From assembly GCA_002732645.1 (NCBI GenBank), contig NVRL01000030.1, positions 1,351-6,755 on the forward strand: DNA of 5,405 nt, written 5' to 3'. The notes under the pieces are model-generated. The model was given only the letters and a program-made list of their open reading frames with translations, ran no database searches and was not told the DNA's origin. The position numbers and the translations under genes are program-made. The stretch comes from Sulfurimonas sp. Lineage in GTDB: Bacteria > Campylobacterota > Campylobacteria > Campylobacterales > Sulfurimonadaceae. Of this stretch, positions 1 to 5,043 are shown piece by piece. Position 1 is the first letter of the stretch. Each line of letters begins with the position of its first letter.

Positions 1-203
1 AAGAACTATTGCCGCAGAGCACAATCATAAGATACCATGGAGATGATTTTATAGTCTTAAATACCACTCCTGCTAAAATAGACATAAATCTACTAGCAGA
101 GCATAAGCTGATTAAAGAGAGTGGAGTGAAAGTGCATATAAGCTATCATGTAATTGACCAGTTTTTCAATTATGAAAAGTTTAAAATATCAACTGATAAA
201 TAG
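1..203 (+). CDS. C-terminal fragment of a GGDEF-like (degenerate) protein, 5' end outside window
   Basis: The reading frame is open to the left edge (first complete codon at position 3) and ends at TAG 201-203, so this is the tail of a longer gene. A TTG at position 9 is not a credible start. The visible residues TIIRYHGDDFIVL align well with the family pattern (R-x-x-D)-x5-GGDEF of diguanylate cyclases: the RY before the motif and the hydrophobic FIVL after it both fit. The signature itself reads HGDDF, and the place of the inhibitory RxxD site is occupied by LPQS. A later GVKVHISYHVID resembles the strand that normally carries 'SIG'. The spacing between the two is shorter than usual and the final helix (AD-x-ALY-x-x-K) is missing. 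If the assignment is right, the domain is probably catalytically inactive and may act as a regulatory or dimerisation module. It could also be an unrelated fold, because only about 66 residues are visible. Confidence 0.5.
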   Translation, partial: ELLPQSTIIRYHGDDFIVLNTTPAKIDINLLAEHKLIKESGVKVHISYHVIDQFFNYEKFKISTDK

Positions 204-225
204 AAACTATCTTTTTCTATTTATC
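195..225. terminator. Perfect 12-bp inverted repeat at convergent gene ends
   Basis: GATAAATAGAAA (195-206) pairs perfectly with TTTCTATTTATC (214-225) around a 7-nt loop (207-213). The stem contains the TAG stop of the left plus-strand gene (201-203). The loop contains the TAG stop of the minus-strand epimerase (207-209). The position between two converging genes suits a bidirectional terminator. The stem is nearly all A/T and no long T-run follows it, so its strength as an intrinsic terminator is uncertain. Confidence 0.45.
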
Positions 226-1199
226 TCACAGCCCTTAAAATCAAACTCCAACTCATCAGACGGTTCTTTGTAAAGTAGTGGAGAATCAAGGTCTATATAG
301 GCTATTACATCGCTGTATTGCATCGCCAGATTTAGAGCTGCGTTTATAGAGATAGGACCTTCGAGCATCGAGCCTAGCATACACTTCACACTGTTTTTTC
401 TTGCAAACTCTAAAATCTCTATAGCCTTTGTAACTCCGCCACACTTCATAAGTTTTATATTTATCATATCTGCACAAGCATACTCTATGACAGCCTTCGC
501 ATCTTCGAGTGTAAATACCGATTCATCTGCGACTATAGGAACATGTGAGTAGTTAGTTATGCATCTAAGCTCATGAAGCTGGTCTGCTTTTACAGGTTGT
601 TCTATGAGTTCAAGTTTGACATTTAGAGTAGCTTCTAAATACTCCATAGTATCATCTTGCGTCCAAGCTTGGTTTGCATCTATGATGAGTTTAGCATCTA
701 GGTCTGATAGTCTCTTTGTAACTTCTATAGCGTGTTTTATATCACGACCAAATTTTACTTTTAAAATGTTCATTCCGTTAGCTATCGCTTGCGTAGCATC
801 TGAGAGCATCTCATCTGCATCTTTTAGACTTATAGTTATATCTGTTTCAAGTGTTATGCTCTGCTTCTCTTTTGCATCTGGTAGTAGAGAAAAAAGAGCC
901 ATATCTAAAGCCGCTTTTGCACTGCTACCCATCTCAGCCAGATGCAAAGTTTTTATAGCATCTGATGGAGTCAAATCAATAAGCTCTTCCGCTATAAAAG
1001 CAACTGCAGATAAAATACTATAGATATCTTCTCCTGTTACAGCCCGAGTTGCAGGCGCTTCACCTAAAGCCACACTACCATCATCACATCTGACTGTAAC
1101 TCTCACAAACTCTATCCTCTCTACTCGTCTAAGAGCTGTTATGAAAGGAGTCTTCAGAGCTATCTCCTTAACCTCTGTACTTATGTCTACTATTTTCAT
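207..1199 (-). CDS. Dipeptide epimerase, L-Ala-D/L-Glu epimerase type (enolase superfamily)
   Basis: This 330-residue cytoplasmic enzyme belongs to the mandelate racemase/muconate-lactonizing group. Visible features, in order, are an N-terminal capping domain with PFITALRR (18-25) and GEAPATRAVTGED (46-58), then the barrel. The barrel carries the KxK base pair K147/K149 (ILKVKFG), the metal ligands D174 (IIDANQAW), E200 (LIEQP) and D225 (VADES), and the second-side base K249 (NIKLMKCGG). Near the end is D303-L-D305 in YIDLDSP. That DxD is the family signature that binds the alpha-amino group of dipeptides and separates these enzymes from other superfamily members. In known members the reaction converts L-Ala-D-Glu from murein peptides to L-Ala-L-Glu for peptide recycling. 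The start ATG (1197-1199) gives the usual MKI beginning but has no good Shine-Dalgarno. The gene follows the DUF819 gene on the same strand after 120 bp. The N-acetyl-D-glutamate racemase DgcA is a related alternative, but no DgcN (DUF1611) neighbour is visible. Exact dipeptide specificity cannot be read from the sequence. Confidence 0.88.
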   Translation of the reverse strand: MKIVDISTEVKEIALKTPFITALRRVERIEFVRVTVRCDDGSVALGEAPATRAVTGEDIYSILSAVAFIAEELIDLTPSDAIKTLHLAEMGSSAKAALDMALFSLLPDAKEKQSITLETDITISLKDADEMLSDATQAIANGMNILKVKFGRDIKHAIEVTKRLSDLDAKLIIDANQAWTQDDTMEYLEATLNVKLELIEQPVKADQLHELRCITNYSHVPIVADESVFTLEDAKAVIEYACADMINIKLMKCGGVTKAIEILEFARKNSVKCMLGSMLEGPISINAALNLAMQYSDVIAYIDLDSPLLYKEPSDELEFDFKGCEINRKR

Positions 1200-1234
1200 A
1201 ATCGAACTAATTTTGACTCTATTTTTTTTTGCAT
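1196..1234 (-). other. Possible 12-codon leader ORF with A9 tract, overlapping the epimerase start
   Basis: On the minus strand an ATG (1232-1234) opens a frame encoding MQKKIESKLVRL. It ends in a TGA (1196-1198) that overlaps the epimerase ATG in the arrangement ATGA. An AGG (plus-strand CCT 1243-1245) lies 8 nt upstream and could serve as a weak ribosome site. The epimerase start itself has no clear Shine-Dalgarno, so translational coupling through this leader is conceivable. The leader contains nine consecutive A residues (plus-strand T 1222-1230). One extra A would fuse the leader in frame to the epimerase and add 12 residues. Such a small ORF arises easily by chance in AT-rich sequence. 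Confidence 0.25.
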
Positions 1235-1319
1235 AATCTAAACCTAGTATCGATAAGATTTTTGATATTTGTTATGGAATAAGTATATAGGAATAAACTG
1301 TAAATAGGATTGGTTTGTA
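1200..1319 (-). promoter_or_regulatory. Intergenic leader between DUF819 gene and epimerase
   Basis: This 120-bp gap is long enough to hold a separate promoter for the epimerase. Read on the minus strand it contains TATACT (plus 1282-1287), which matches five of six bases of the -10 consensus, but I see no convincing -35 element. It also contains an 8-bp palindrome TATCGATA (1248-1255) and a direct repeat of GGAATAA (1276-1282 and 1290-1296). I see no hairpin followed by a T-run at the end of the DUF819 gene, so read-through from the upstream gene remains likely. Confidence 0.3.
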
Positions 1320-2450
1320 TTACTTAACAATCCCCATCAAAATATTCCCTACAAGGAGACCGCCGAAAGTTCCTATGAGGTAACCCATTATTGCCATAAG
1401 AACTCCAACACTTACTAGTGACTTGTTATAAGTTGCGGCGAGGATTGGTGCAGATGCAACTCCTCCTATGTTTGAGAGAGATGCGACAGCTACACTAAAC
1501 AAGTCAAGCTTGAATATCTTCGCTCCTATGACCATAATGACGGCATGAATAACCAAGATACTAAAACCTGCAAGGACATAGACTCCGACATCACTAAAGT
1601 TATCAAAAACTGCTTTTGAACCTATGAGAGCTATGAGGATATAGAGCATTGTAGATGCCACTTCACTAGAGCCGTTTATCTCTTTTAGTTTTGTAAACGA
1701 TCCTAGAACTCCAAGGGTAGATGCTATGAGAACTATCGTCGTTGTCTTGTTAAGTATCTCTATGTTTTGAGCGATGATTTGTGAGGCAAAAGATGCAACG
1801 AGAGCAAAGAGTATCAGCAACCAGTATCTTGGTGCTCCCATTGTACATGCACACCCTATCTCACCTAAGTATGCCATGTTTTCATCACTCTTTGTAAACT
1901 TATTAAATAGGGATGCAAAGGGTACTAAAAAGAGAAGCAACATAACCCACAGAGTATAGTTAACACTGTCAACTATAAGTGCATAACCAAAGGCCTCTTG
2001 TGATACTCCAAGTGCAGAACCGACCGCTATCATGTTAGCTGTTCCACCCATCCAACTTCCAGCTAATGCCCCAAATGCCGCCGCTGAGTCAGAGTCAAAG
2101 TTAAAAACAAACGCAACCATAACAAACCCAAACGCGAGTGATGTTACTGCTAACACATAAGAGATAAGTAGAGATTTTCCGAGTTTGAAAAAGTGTCTAA
2201 AGTCTACTTGTAAAAGCATAAGAAAAAGCATCGCAGGAAGTAGGTTTGTCTTTGTCAGTTTGTATATAGCATCTATCTCTTCATTTTTATCAAATACTCC
2301 TAGAGATGCAAAGAGCATAGAAAAAGCGTATATGAAAACAACAGCAGGAATAAACCTAAAAACCTTCCAAGTAGTTCTAGTGTCTAACTGATGAAAAATA
2401 GTTGCAAGAAGTGCGATAGAAAAAAGGTAAATAAGAGGTGAGCTAATCAT
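1320..2450 (-). CDS. DUF819 family integral membrane protein, putative transporter
   Basis: This 376-residue, strongly hydrophobic protein has about ten likely membrane helices. Approximate segments are 3-18, 30-50, 68-81, 92-115, 124-147, 155-179, 208-226, 236-252, 264-281, 288-310, 315-340 and 345-373, some of them re-entrant or broken. Sequence typical of DUF819 proteins includes LLPAMLFLMLLQVDFR (70-85), the glycine-rich GSWMGGTANMIAVGSALG (131-148) and SNIGGVASAPILAAT (326-340) followed by GYLIGTFGG (356-364). The two glycine-rich stretches sit in corresponding places of the two halves. This fits an inverted-repeat carrier with broken crossing helices, as in the cation/anion antiporter-like superfamily; that reading is my inference. 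The start ATG at 2448-2450 has a weak GGAA five bases upstream. The gene precedes the dipeptide epimerase on the same strand, so import or export of a dipeptide, amino acid or related acid is a plausible but untested role. No substrate can be assigned from the sequence. Confidence 0.85.
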   Translation of the reverse strand: MISSPLIYLFSIALLATIFHQLDTRTTWKVFRFIPAVVFIYAFSMLFASLGVFDKNEEIDAIYKLTKTNLLPAMLFLMLLQVDFRHFFKLGKSLLISYVLAVTSLAFGFVMVAFVFNFDSDSAAAFGALAGSWMGGTANMIAVGSALGVSQEAFGYALIVDSVNYTLWVMLLLFLVPFASLFNKFTKSDENMAYLGEIGCACTMGAPRYWLLILFALVASFASQIIAQNIEILNKTTTIVLIASTLGVLGSFTKLKEINGSSEVASTMLYILIALIGSKAVFDNFSDVGVYVLAGFSILVIHAVIMVIGAKIFKLDLFSVAVASLSNIGGVASAPILAATYNKSLVSVGVLMAIMGYLIGTFGGLLVGNILMGIVK

Positions 2451-2528
2451 ATATATTCCAAACTATTACTAAATATTTTTTTTGATAGTGTAACATATAT
2501 GTATGCATAAGTATGCAAAGGATTTTTA
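2451..2528. promoter_or_regulatory. Divergent promoter region between DUF819 and DUF4139 genes
   Basis: This 78-bp AT-rich region must hold the start signals for both divergent transcripts. On the minus strand, TGTTACACT (plus 2487-2495) fits an extended -10 element (TGn followed by TACACT, four of six). On the plus strand, TTGATA (2482-2487) resembles a -35 box, but I see no good -10 at standard spacing. GTATGCA occurs twice (2501-2507 and 2511-2517), exactly 10 bp apart, and the first copy lies within TATGCATA (2502-2509), an 8-bp palindrome. One helical turn of spacing suits a regulator binding site, but this is speculative. The two transcripts would start very close together. Confidence 0.4.
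2517..2522 (+). promoter_or_regulatory. Ribosome binding site of the DUF4139 gene
   Basis: AAAGGA lies six bases before the ATG at 2529. It is a good Shine-Dalgarno and fixes the start, which also gives a proper signal peptide. Confidence 0.8.
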
Positions 2529-3857
2529 ATGCAAAAAATATCTATACTTTCAACTTCCATTTTACTTTTAACAAGTTCACTATTCGCTTCTTCTTTAAGC
2601 GAAAAACCTACAAGTTCTTCACTCATCGTTTATAACGGAGGCATAGGTCTTGTTCATGAAGAGAGAAAACTAAATATCAAAAAAGGTGACAAGCAGATAA
2701 TCTACAAAGGTGTTGCAAGCACCATAGAAACTGACTCTGTAAATGTAGCACTGCCAGACTCAGTTACTCTCTACTCTCAGCAGTACCGCTTTGACAAGCT
2801 TACTATGAACAAACTTTTAGATGCTCACATAGGAGAAGTGGTAAAAGTCGCTAAAGAGAGTGTGACCCTACTCTCTCATAGCGGTGCAAATGCATTGGTA
2901 AGAGATGCGAGCAATGAGATAATCTCTGTTTTAAGTAAAGATATTATTTTTAAAAATATACCAGATTCACTTCTTACTAAACCCTCTCTTGTTTGGAATA
3001 TAGATGCAAAGAAGAGTATAGATGCCAAGATGGACATAGACTATCTTATAAAAAACCTTTCTTGGAAAAGTGATTACATACTAAACCTTCGTGGAGACAA
3101 GGCAAACCTTACTGGCTGGATTACTATAGATAACCGCTCAGGAAAAGCTTATAAAAACACTAAACTTCATGTTCTTGCAGGAGATATCAACAGAGCGCAA
3201 AGACCAAAACCAAGATACAAATATGAAAGAACTATGGCTATGCAAAGTGCACCGGCAGTTGCACATCAAGCACACGAAGGTTACCACTTTTACACAATTC
3301 CTTTTAAAGTAAACCTATCTAACAATGAAAAAACGCAAATAAAGTTTATCACTCAAAACACCATTCCTATCAAACGCAGATACACTGCATCTGCTTCAAA
3401 CCCACTATATCTACATGGAGAGAAAAAACATAGCGTGACTCAGTTTATAGAGATAAAAAAACTGGACTTTGTACTTCCTAAAGGAGTGGTTAGAACGTAT
3501 TCAAAACTAAACAAATCAAATATTTTACTTGGAGAGACTTCTATATCTCACACACCAAAAGATACCCCTATAAAGCTCACCCTTGGAAAGAACTTTGACC
3601 TAAAGGTAAAAGAGACTATAAAAAAACGCTCAGATACTAAAAGCTACCTCAGCGCGACAGTACTTTATACTCTAAAAAATAGCTCAGATGAGAAGAAGAC
3701 TCTAGAGCTTTTAGTACCTTTTAACAAAAATACTACAAGCACTATTGAGACATCAAAAAAATACAAGTTTAAACACGGGAATAAGCTATCATTTAAAGTA
3801 GTCCTAGATGCTAAAAAAACAGAGACTTTTCAAGTATCATTTAGAAGCAAAAGGTAA
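2529..3857 (+). CDS. Exported DUF4139 domain-containing protein
   Basis: The product is 442 residues long. It begins with a signal peptide (MQKIS, then a hydrophobic stretch 6-19, probably cleaved after LFA at residue 20). There is no lipobox cysteine, so a soluble periplasmic or secreted protein is expected. Residues 30-140 form a beta-rich N-terminal part (SLIVYNGGIGLVHEERKL onward). The DUF4139 domain follows from about 165 to the end, recognised by NLSWKSDYILNLRGD (176-190), LTGWITIDNRSGKAYKN (194-210), LHVLAGDINRA (213-223) and YTIPFKVNLSNNEKTQIKF (255-273). A short Ala/His/Met-rich stretch at 235-250 probably forms a linker. Beta-sandwich folds dominate, no catalytic motif is visible, and I know of no established function for the bacterial family. 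The gene heads a plus-strand run, 22 bp before the next gene, but its role probably differs from that of the intracellular exonuclease downstream. Its length fits the family and there is no sign of disruption. Confidence 0.85.
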   Translation: MQKISILSTSILLLTSSLFASSLSEKPTSSSLIVYNGGIGLVHEERKLNIKKGDKQIIYKGVASTIETDSVNVALPDSVTLYSQQYRFDKLTMNKLLDAHIGEVVKVAKESVTLLSHSGANALVRDASNEIISVLSKDIIFKNIPDSLLTKPSLVWNIDAKKSIDAKMDIDYLIKNLSWKSDYILNLRGDKANLTGWITIDNRSGKAYKNTKLHVLAGDINRAQRPKPRYKYERTMAMQSAPAVAHQAHEGYHFYTIPFKVNLSNNEKTQIKFITQNTIPIKRRYTASASNPLYLHGEKKHSVTQFIEIKKLDFVLPKGVVRTYSKLNKSNILLGETSISHTPKDTPIKLTLGKNFDLKVKETIKKRSDTKSYLSATVLYTLKNSSDEKKTLELLVPFNKNTTSTIETSKKYKFKHGNKLSFKVVLDAKKTETFQVSFRSKR

Positions 3858-3874
3858 AATTTGGTAAAATACCA
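3853..3874 (+). promoter_or_regulatory. Probable extended -10 promoter for the 126-aa gene, near-leaderless
   Basis: TGGTAAAAT (3862-3870) matches the extended -10 pattern TGnTATAAT at all but one base. A transcript would begin about 3877-3878, only two or three bases before the ATG at 3880. The octamer GGTAAAAT occurs twice, ten bases apart (3853-3860 and 3863-3870), and the first copy overlaps the stop codon of the DUF4139 gene. The element also forms an imperfect dyad, TGGTA-AAA-TACCA (3862-3874). No Shine-Dalgarno precedes the ATG, which fits initiation on a leaderless or very short leader. Confidence 0.5.
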
Positions 3875-3879
3875 TCAAT

Positions 3880-4260
3880 ATGAGTTTACATACAATAGAA
3901 AAGCAGCAGTTATTACAAGAACCGTTTGATGACGATGCTCTAAAGCTTGCTCGTGCCATTTTTAATACTTATCTGGAAAATGATAAGGATCTCTTCATGG
4001 AGATTAAAATCAAAGGTATTTTTAATCTCTTAAAACTCCAATCATCTAAGGAAGCCCTCAAATATGTAAGGTTTCTTTTTGAAGAGTTAAATGAACCTCT
4101 ATGTATCAAAAATTTTAAGTACTATGCAAAAGAATATCCAATGAGATTTGTTGTTTTTTGCAGATATAAAATACATGATGAAACCATAGAAATTGAGCTT
4201 AGTGAAGAGTTTTTACATGTAGAAGATGAATATATGCTAGACCCATTTTTAAGAGGATAA
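3880..4260 (+). CDS. Conserved-looking hypothetical protein, 126 aa, coupled to exonuclease gene
   Basis: I do not recognise this protein. It is acidic, has no signal peptide and no membrane segment, and so is predicted cytoplasmic. Residues 17-62 look mainly helical (DDDALKLARAIFNTYL onward), followed by another helix around 57-71. A mixed strand/helix C-terminal half contains FRVV-like and CRYKIHDETIEIELSEEFL segments (roughly 89-112) and an acidic end (HVEDEYMLDPFLRG). No cysteine/histidine metal site or nucleotide-binding motif is visible. Support for it being real comes from its position and codon use. It sits 22 bp after the DUF4139 stop and 10 bp before the exonuclease start, with the Shine-Dalgarno of the exonuclease overlapping its TAA. 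The chosen ATG is the first in the frame after a good -10 element; the next in-frame ATG (residue 40) would remove the first helix and also lacks a Shine-Dalgarno. A partner or regulator of the exonuclease is possible but is only inferred from adjacency. Confidence 0.7.
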   Translation: MSLHTIEKQQLLQEPFDDDALKLARAIFNTYLENDKDLFMEIKIKGIFNLLKLQSSKEALKYVRFLFEELNEPLCIKNFKYYAKEYPMRFVVFCRYKIHDETIEIELSEEFLHVEDEYMLDPFLRG

Positions 4261-4264
4261 AGGA
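4260..4264 (+). promoter_or_regulatory. Ribosome binding site that decides the TTG start of the exonuclease
   Basis: AAGGA begins on the last base of the upstream stop codon and sits six bases before TTG 4271. The first in-frame ATG lies at residue 52, after the ExoI motif, so it cannot be the start. The TTG with this site is therefore the only start that keeps the catalytic DxE. Confidence 0.8.
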
Positions 4265-4270
4265 CAATAA

Positions 4271-5014
4271 TTGGCTAAAAAATATGTGATATTAGATACA
4301 GAGACTACTGGTGTAGGTGAGAACGATAGAGTAATCCAACTAGGATACGTCGTACTTGGTGCAAAAGAGATAGAAGTACATAACGAGTTTTACTCATCTG
4401 ATGTGCCTATTGGTTTTGGAGCTATGGAAGTTCATGGAATCACTCCTGAGATGCTCGATGGTAAACCCGTATGTACAGAGAGTGTTGCATATAAAAGATT
4501 GTGTGAGTTAAACACTAATGAGAACTATATTATTATCCATAATGCTCCGTTTGACTTAGGTATGCTTGAGAAAGAGGGTTTCAACACTCAAATGAAAGTC
4601 ATAGATACTCTAAGAGTCGCTAAGCATATTATGCCTGATGAAGATGCACACAGACTTCAATACTTTCGTTACAAGATGGAACTATACAAAGAAGAGCAAA
4701 AAGAAGCAGATGCTTTGGGTGTAGTTGTAAAAGCCCACGATGCTATCGGTGATGTTTTAGTTTTAAAACTATTTTTGACAAAACTTAGAGAGGCTGTTTC
4801 AGCTGCATATCCAGACGAAAACCCTGTTGAGAAAATGGTTGATCTGACAAACACTCCAATACTTGTAACATCATTTAGATTTGGAAAGTACAAAGGAAAA
4901 ACTCTAGCTGAAGTAGCAACCTCAGATGCAGGATACCTTAGATGGATGCTTTCAAGCATGGAAAACCTAGATGAAGATATGCGTTATTCTATAAATAAGG
5001 CTTTAGGAGCTTAA
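4271..5014 (+). CDS. DEDDh 3'-5' exonuclease with ExoX-like C-terminal domain
   Basis: The product has 247 residues and starts at TTG. It carries the full set of DnaQ-fold catalytic residues: D9 and E11 in VILDTETTG (ExoI), D95 in HNAPFD (ExoII, 90-95), and H156 with D161 in HDAIGD (ExoIII, the DEDDh type). These bind two metal ions and hydrolyse DNA from the 3' end. Residues 45-62 (PIGFGAMEVHGITPEMLDG) have the usual substrate-side loop of the family. After a linker, FRFGKYKGKTLAEVA (202-216) and GYLRWML (221-227) match the small C-terminal module found in exodeoxyribonuclease X-type proteins. This favours an ExoX-like repair nuclease over the replicative proofreading epsilon subunit, which lacks that module. 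E. coli ExoX is about 220 residues, so the size is close. The gene follows the 126-aa gene by 10 bp and is very probably co-transcribed with it. The protein should be cytoplasmic. The physiological substrate cannot be told from the sequence. Confidence 0.88.
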   Translation: MAKKYVILDTETTGVGENDRVIQLGYVVLGAKEIEVHNEFYSSDVPIGFGAMEVHGITPEMLDGKPVCTESVAYKRLCELNTNENYIIIHNAPFDLGMLEKEGFNTQMKVIDTLRVAKHIMPDEDAHRLQYFRYKMELYKEEQKEADALGVVVKAHDAIGDVLVLKLFLTKLREAVSAAYPDENPVEKMVDLTNTPILVTSFRFGKYKGKTLAEVATSDAGYLRWMLSSMENLDEDMRYSINKALGA

Positions 5015-5043
5015 TGGGCTCCATAAAGGACTAACCCTTAGTC
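5001..5043. terminator. Two adjacent inverted repeats at convergent gene ends
   Basis: CTTTAGGAGC (5001-5010) pairs with GCTCC-A-TAAAG (5018-5028), giving ten pairs with one bulged A and a 7-nt loop that includes the exonuclease stop (5012-5014). Immediately after it, GACTAA (5029-5034) pairs with TTAGTC (5038-5043) around CCC. That second hairpin includes the minus-strand stop of the cyclase gene (5031-5033). The placement fits a bidirectional terminator between genes whose stops are only 16 bp apart. Neither hairpin is followed by a clear T-run on either strand, so intrinsic termination is likely but unproven. Confidence 0.45.

Noticed and set aside
9..203. A complete 64-codon gene starting at TTG 9
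   Set aside because: The frame continues upstream to the window edge and the GGDEF-like alignment also extends upstream of the TTG, so it is the tail of a larger gene.
286..477. 63-codon minus-strand frame inside the epimerase
   Set aside because: It overlaps the epimerase in another frame of the same strand. The product is a Lys/Arg/Tyr-rich shadow with no ribosome site.
604..1023. 139-codon open frame on the plus strand
   Set aside because: It lies antisense within the epimerase gene, whose catalytic motifs are all intact. Its translation is Ser/Ala/Ile-rich with no recognisable domain, as expected of a shadow frame.
1774..2391. Two short plus-strand frames (61 and 68 codons) opposite the DUF819 gene
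   Set aside because: Both are antisense to a well-supported membrane protein gene and show no domain or start signals.
4669..4959. 96-codon minus-strand frame opposite the exonuclease
   Set aside because: It covers the ExoIII motif and the conserved C-terminal module of the nuclease on the other strand, and its Ser/Thr/Phe-rich product looks like antisense translation.
4271..5014. Identification as the DNA polymerase III epsilon proofreading subunit
   Set aside because: The DEDDh core is shared, but the C-terminal FGKYKGKTL/GYLRWM module is of the ExoX type and is absent from epsilon subunits.
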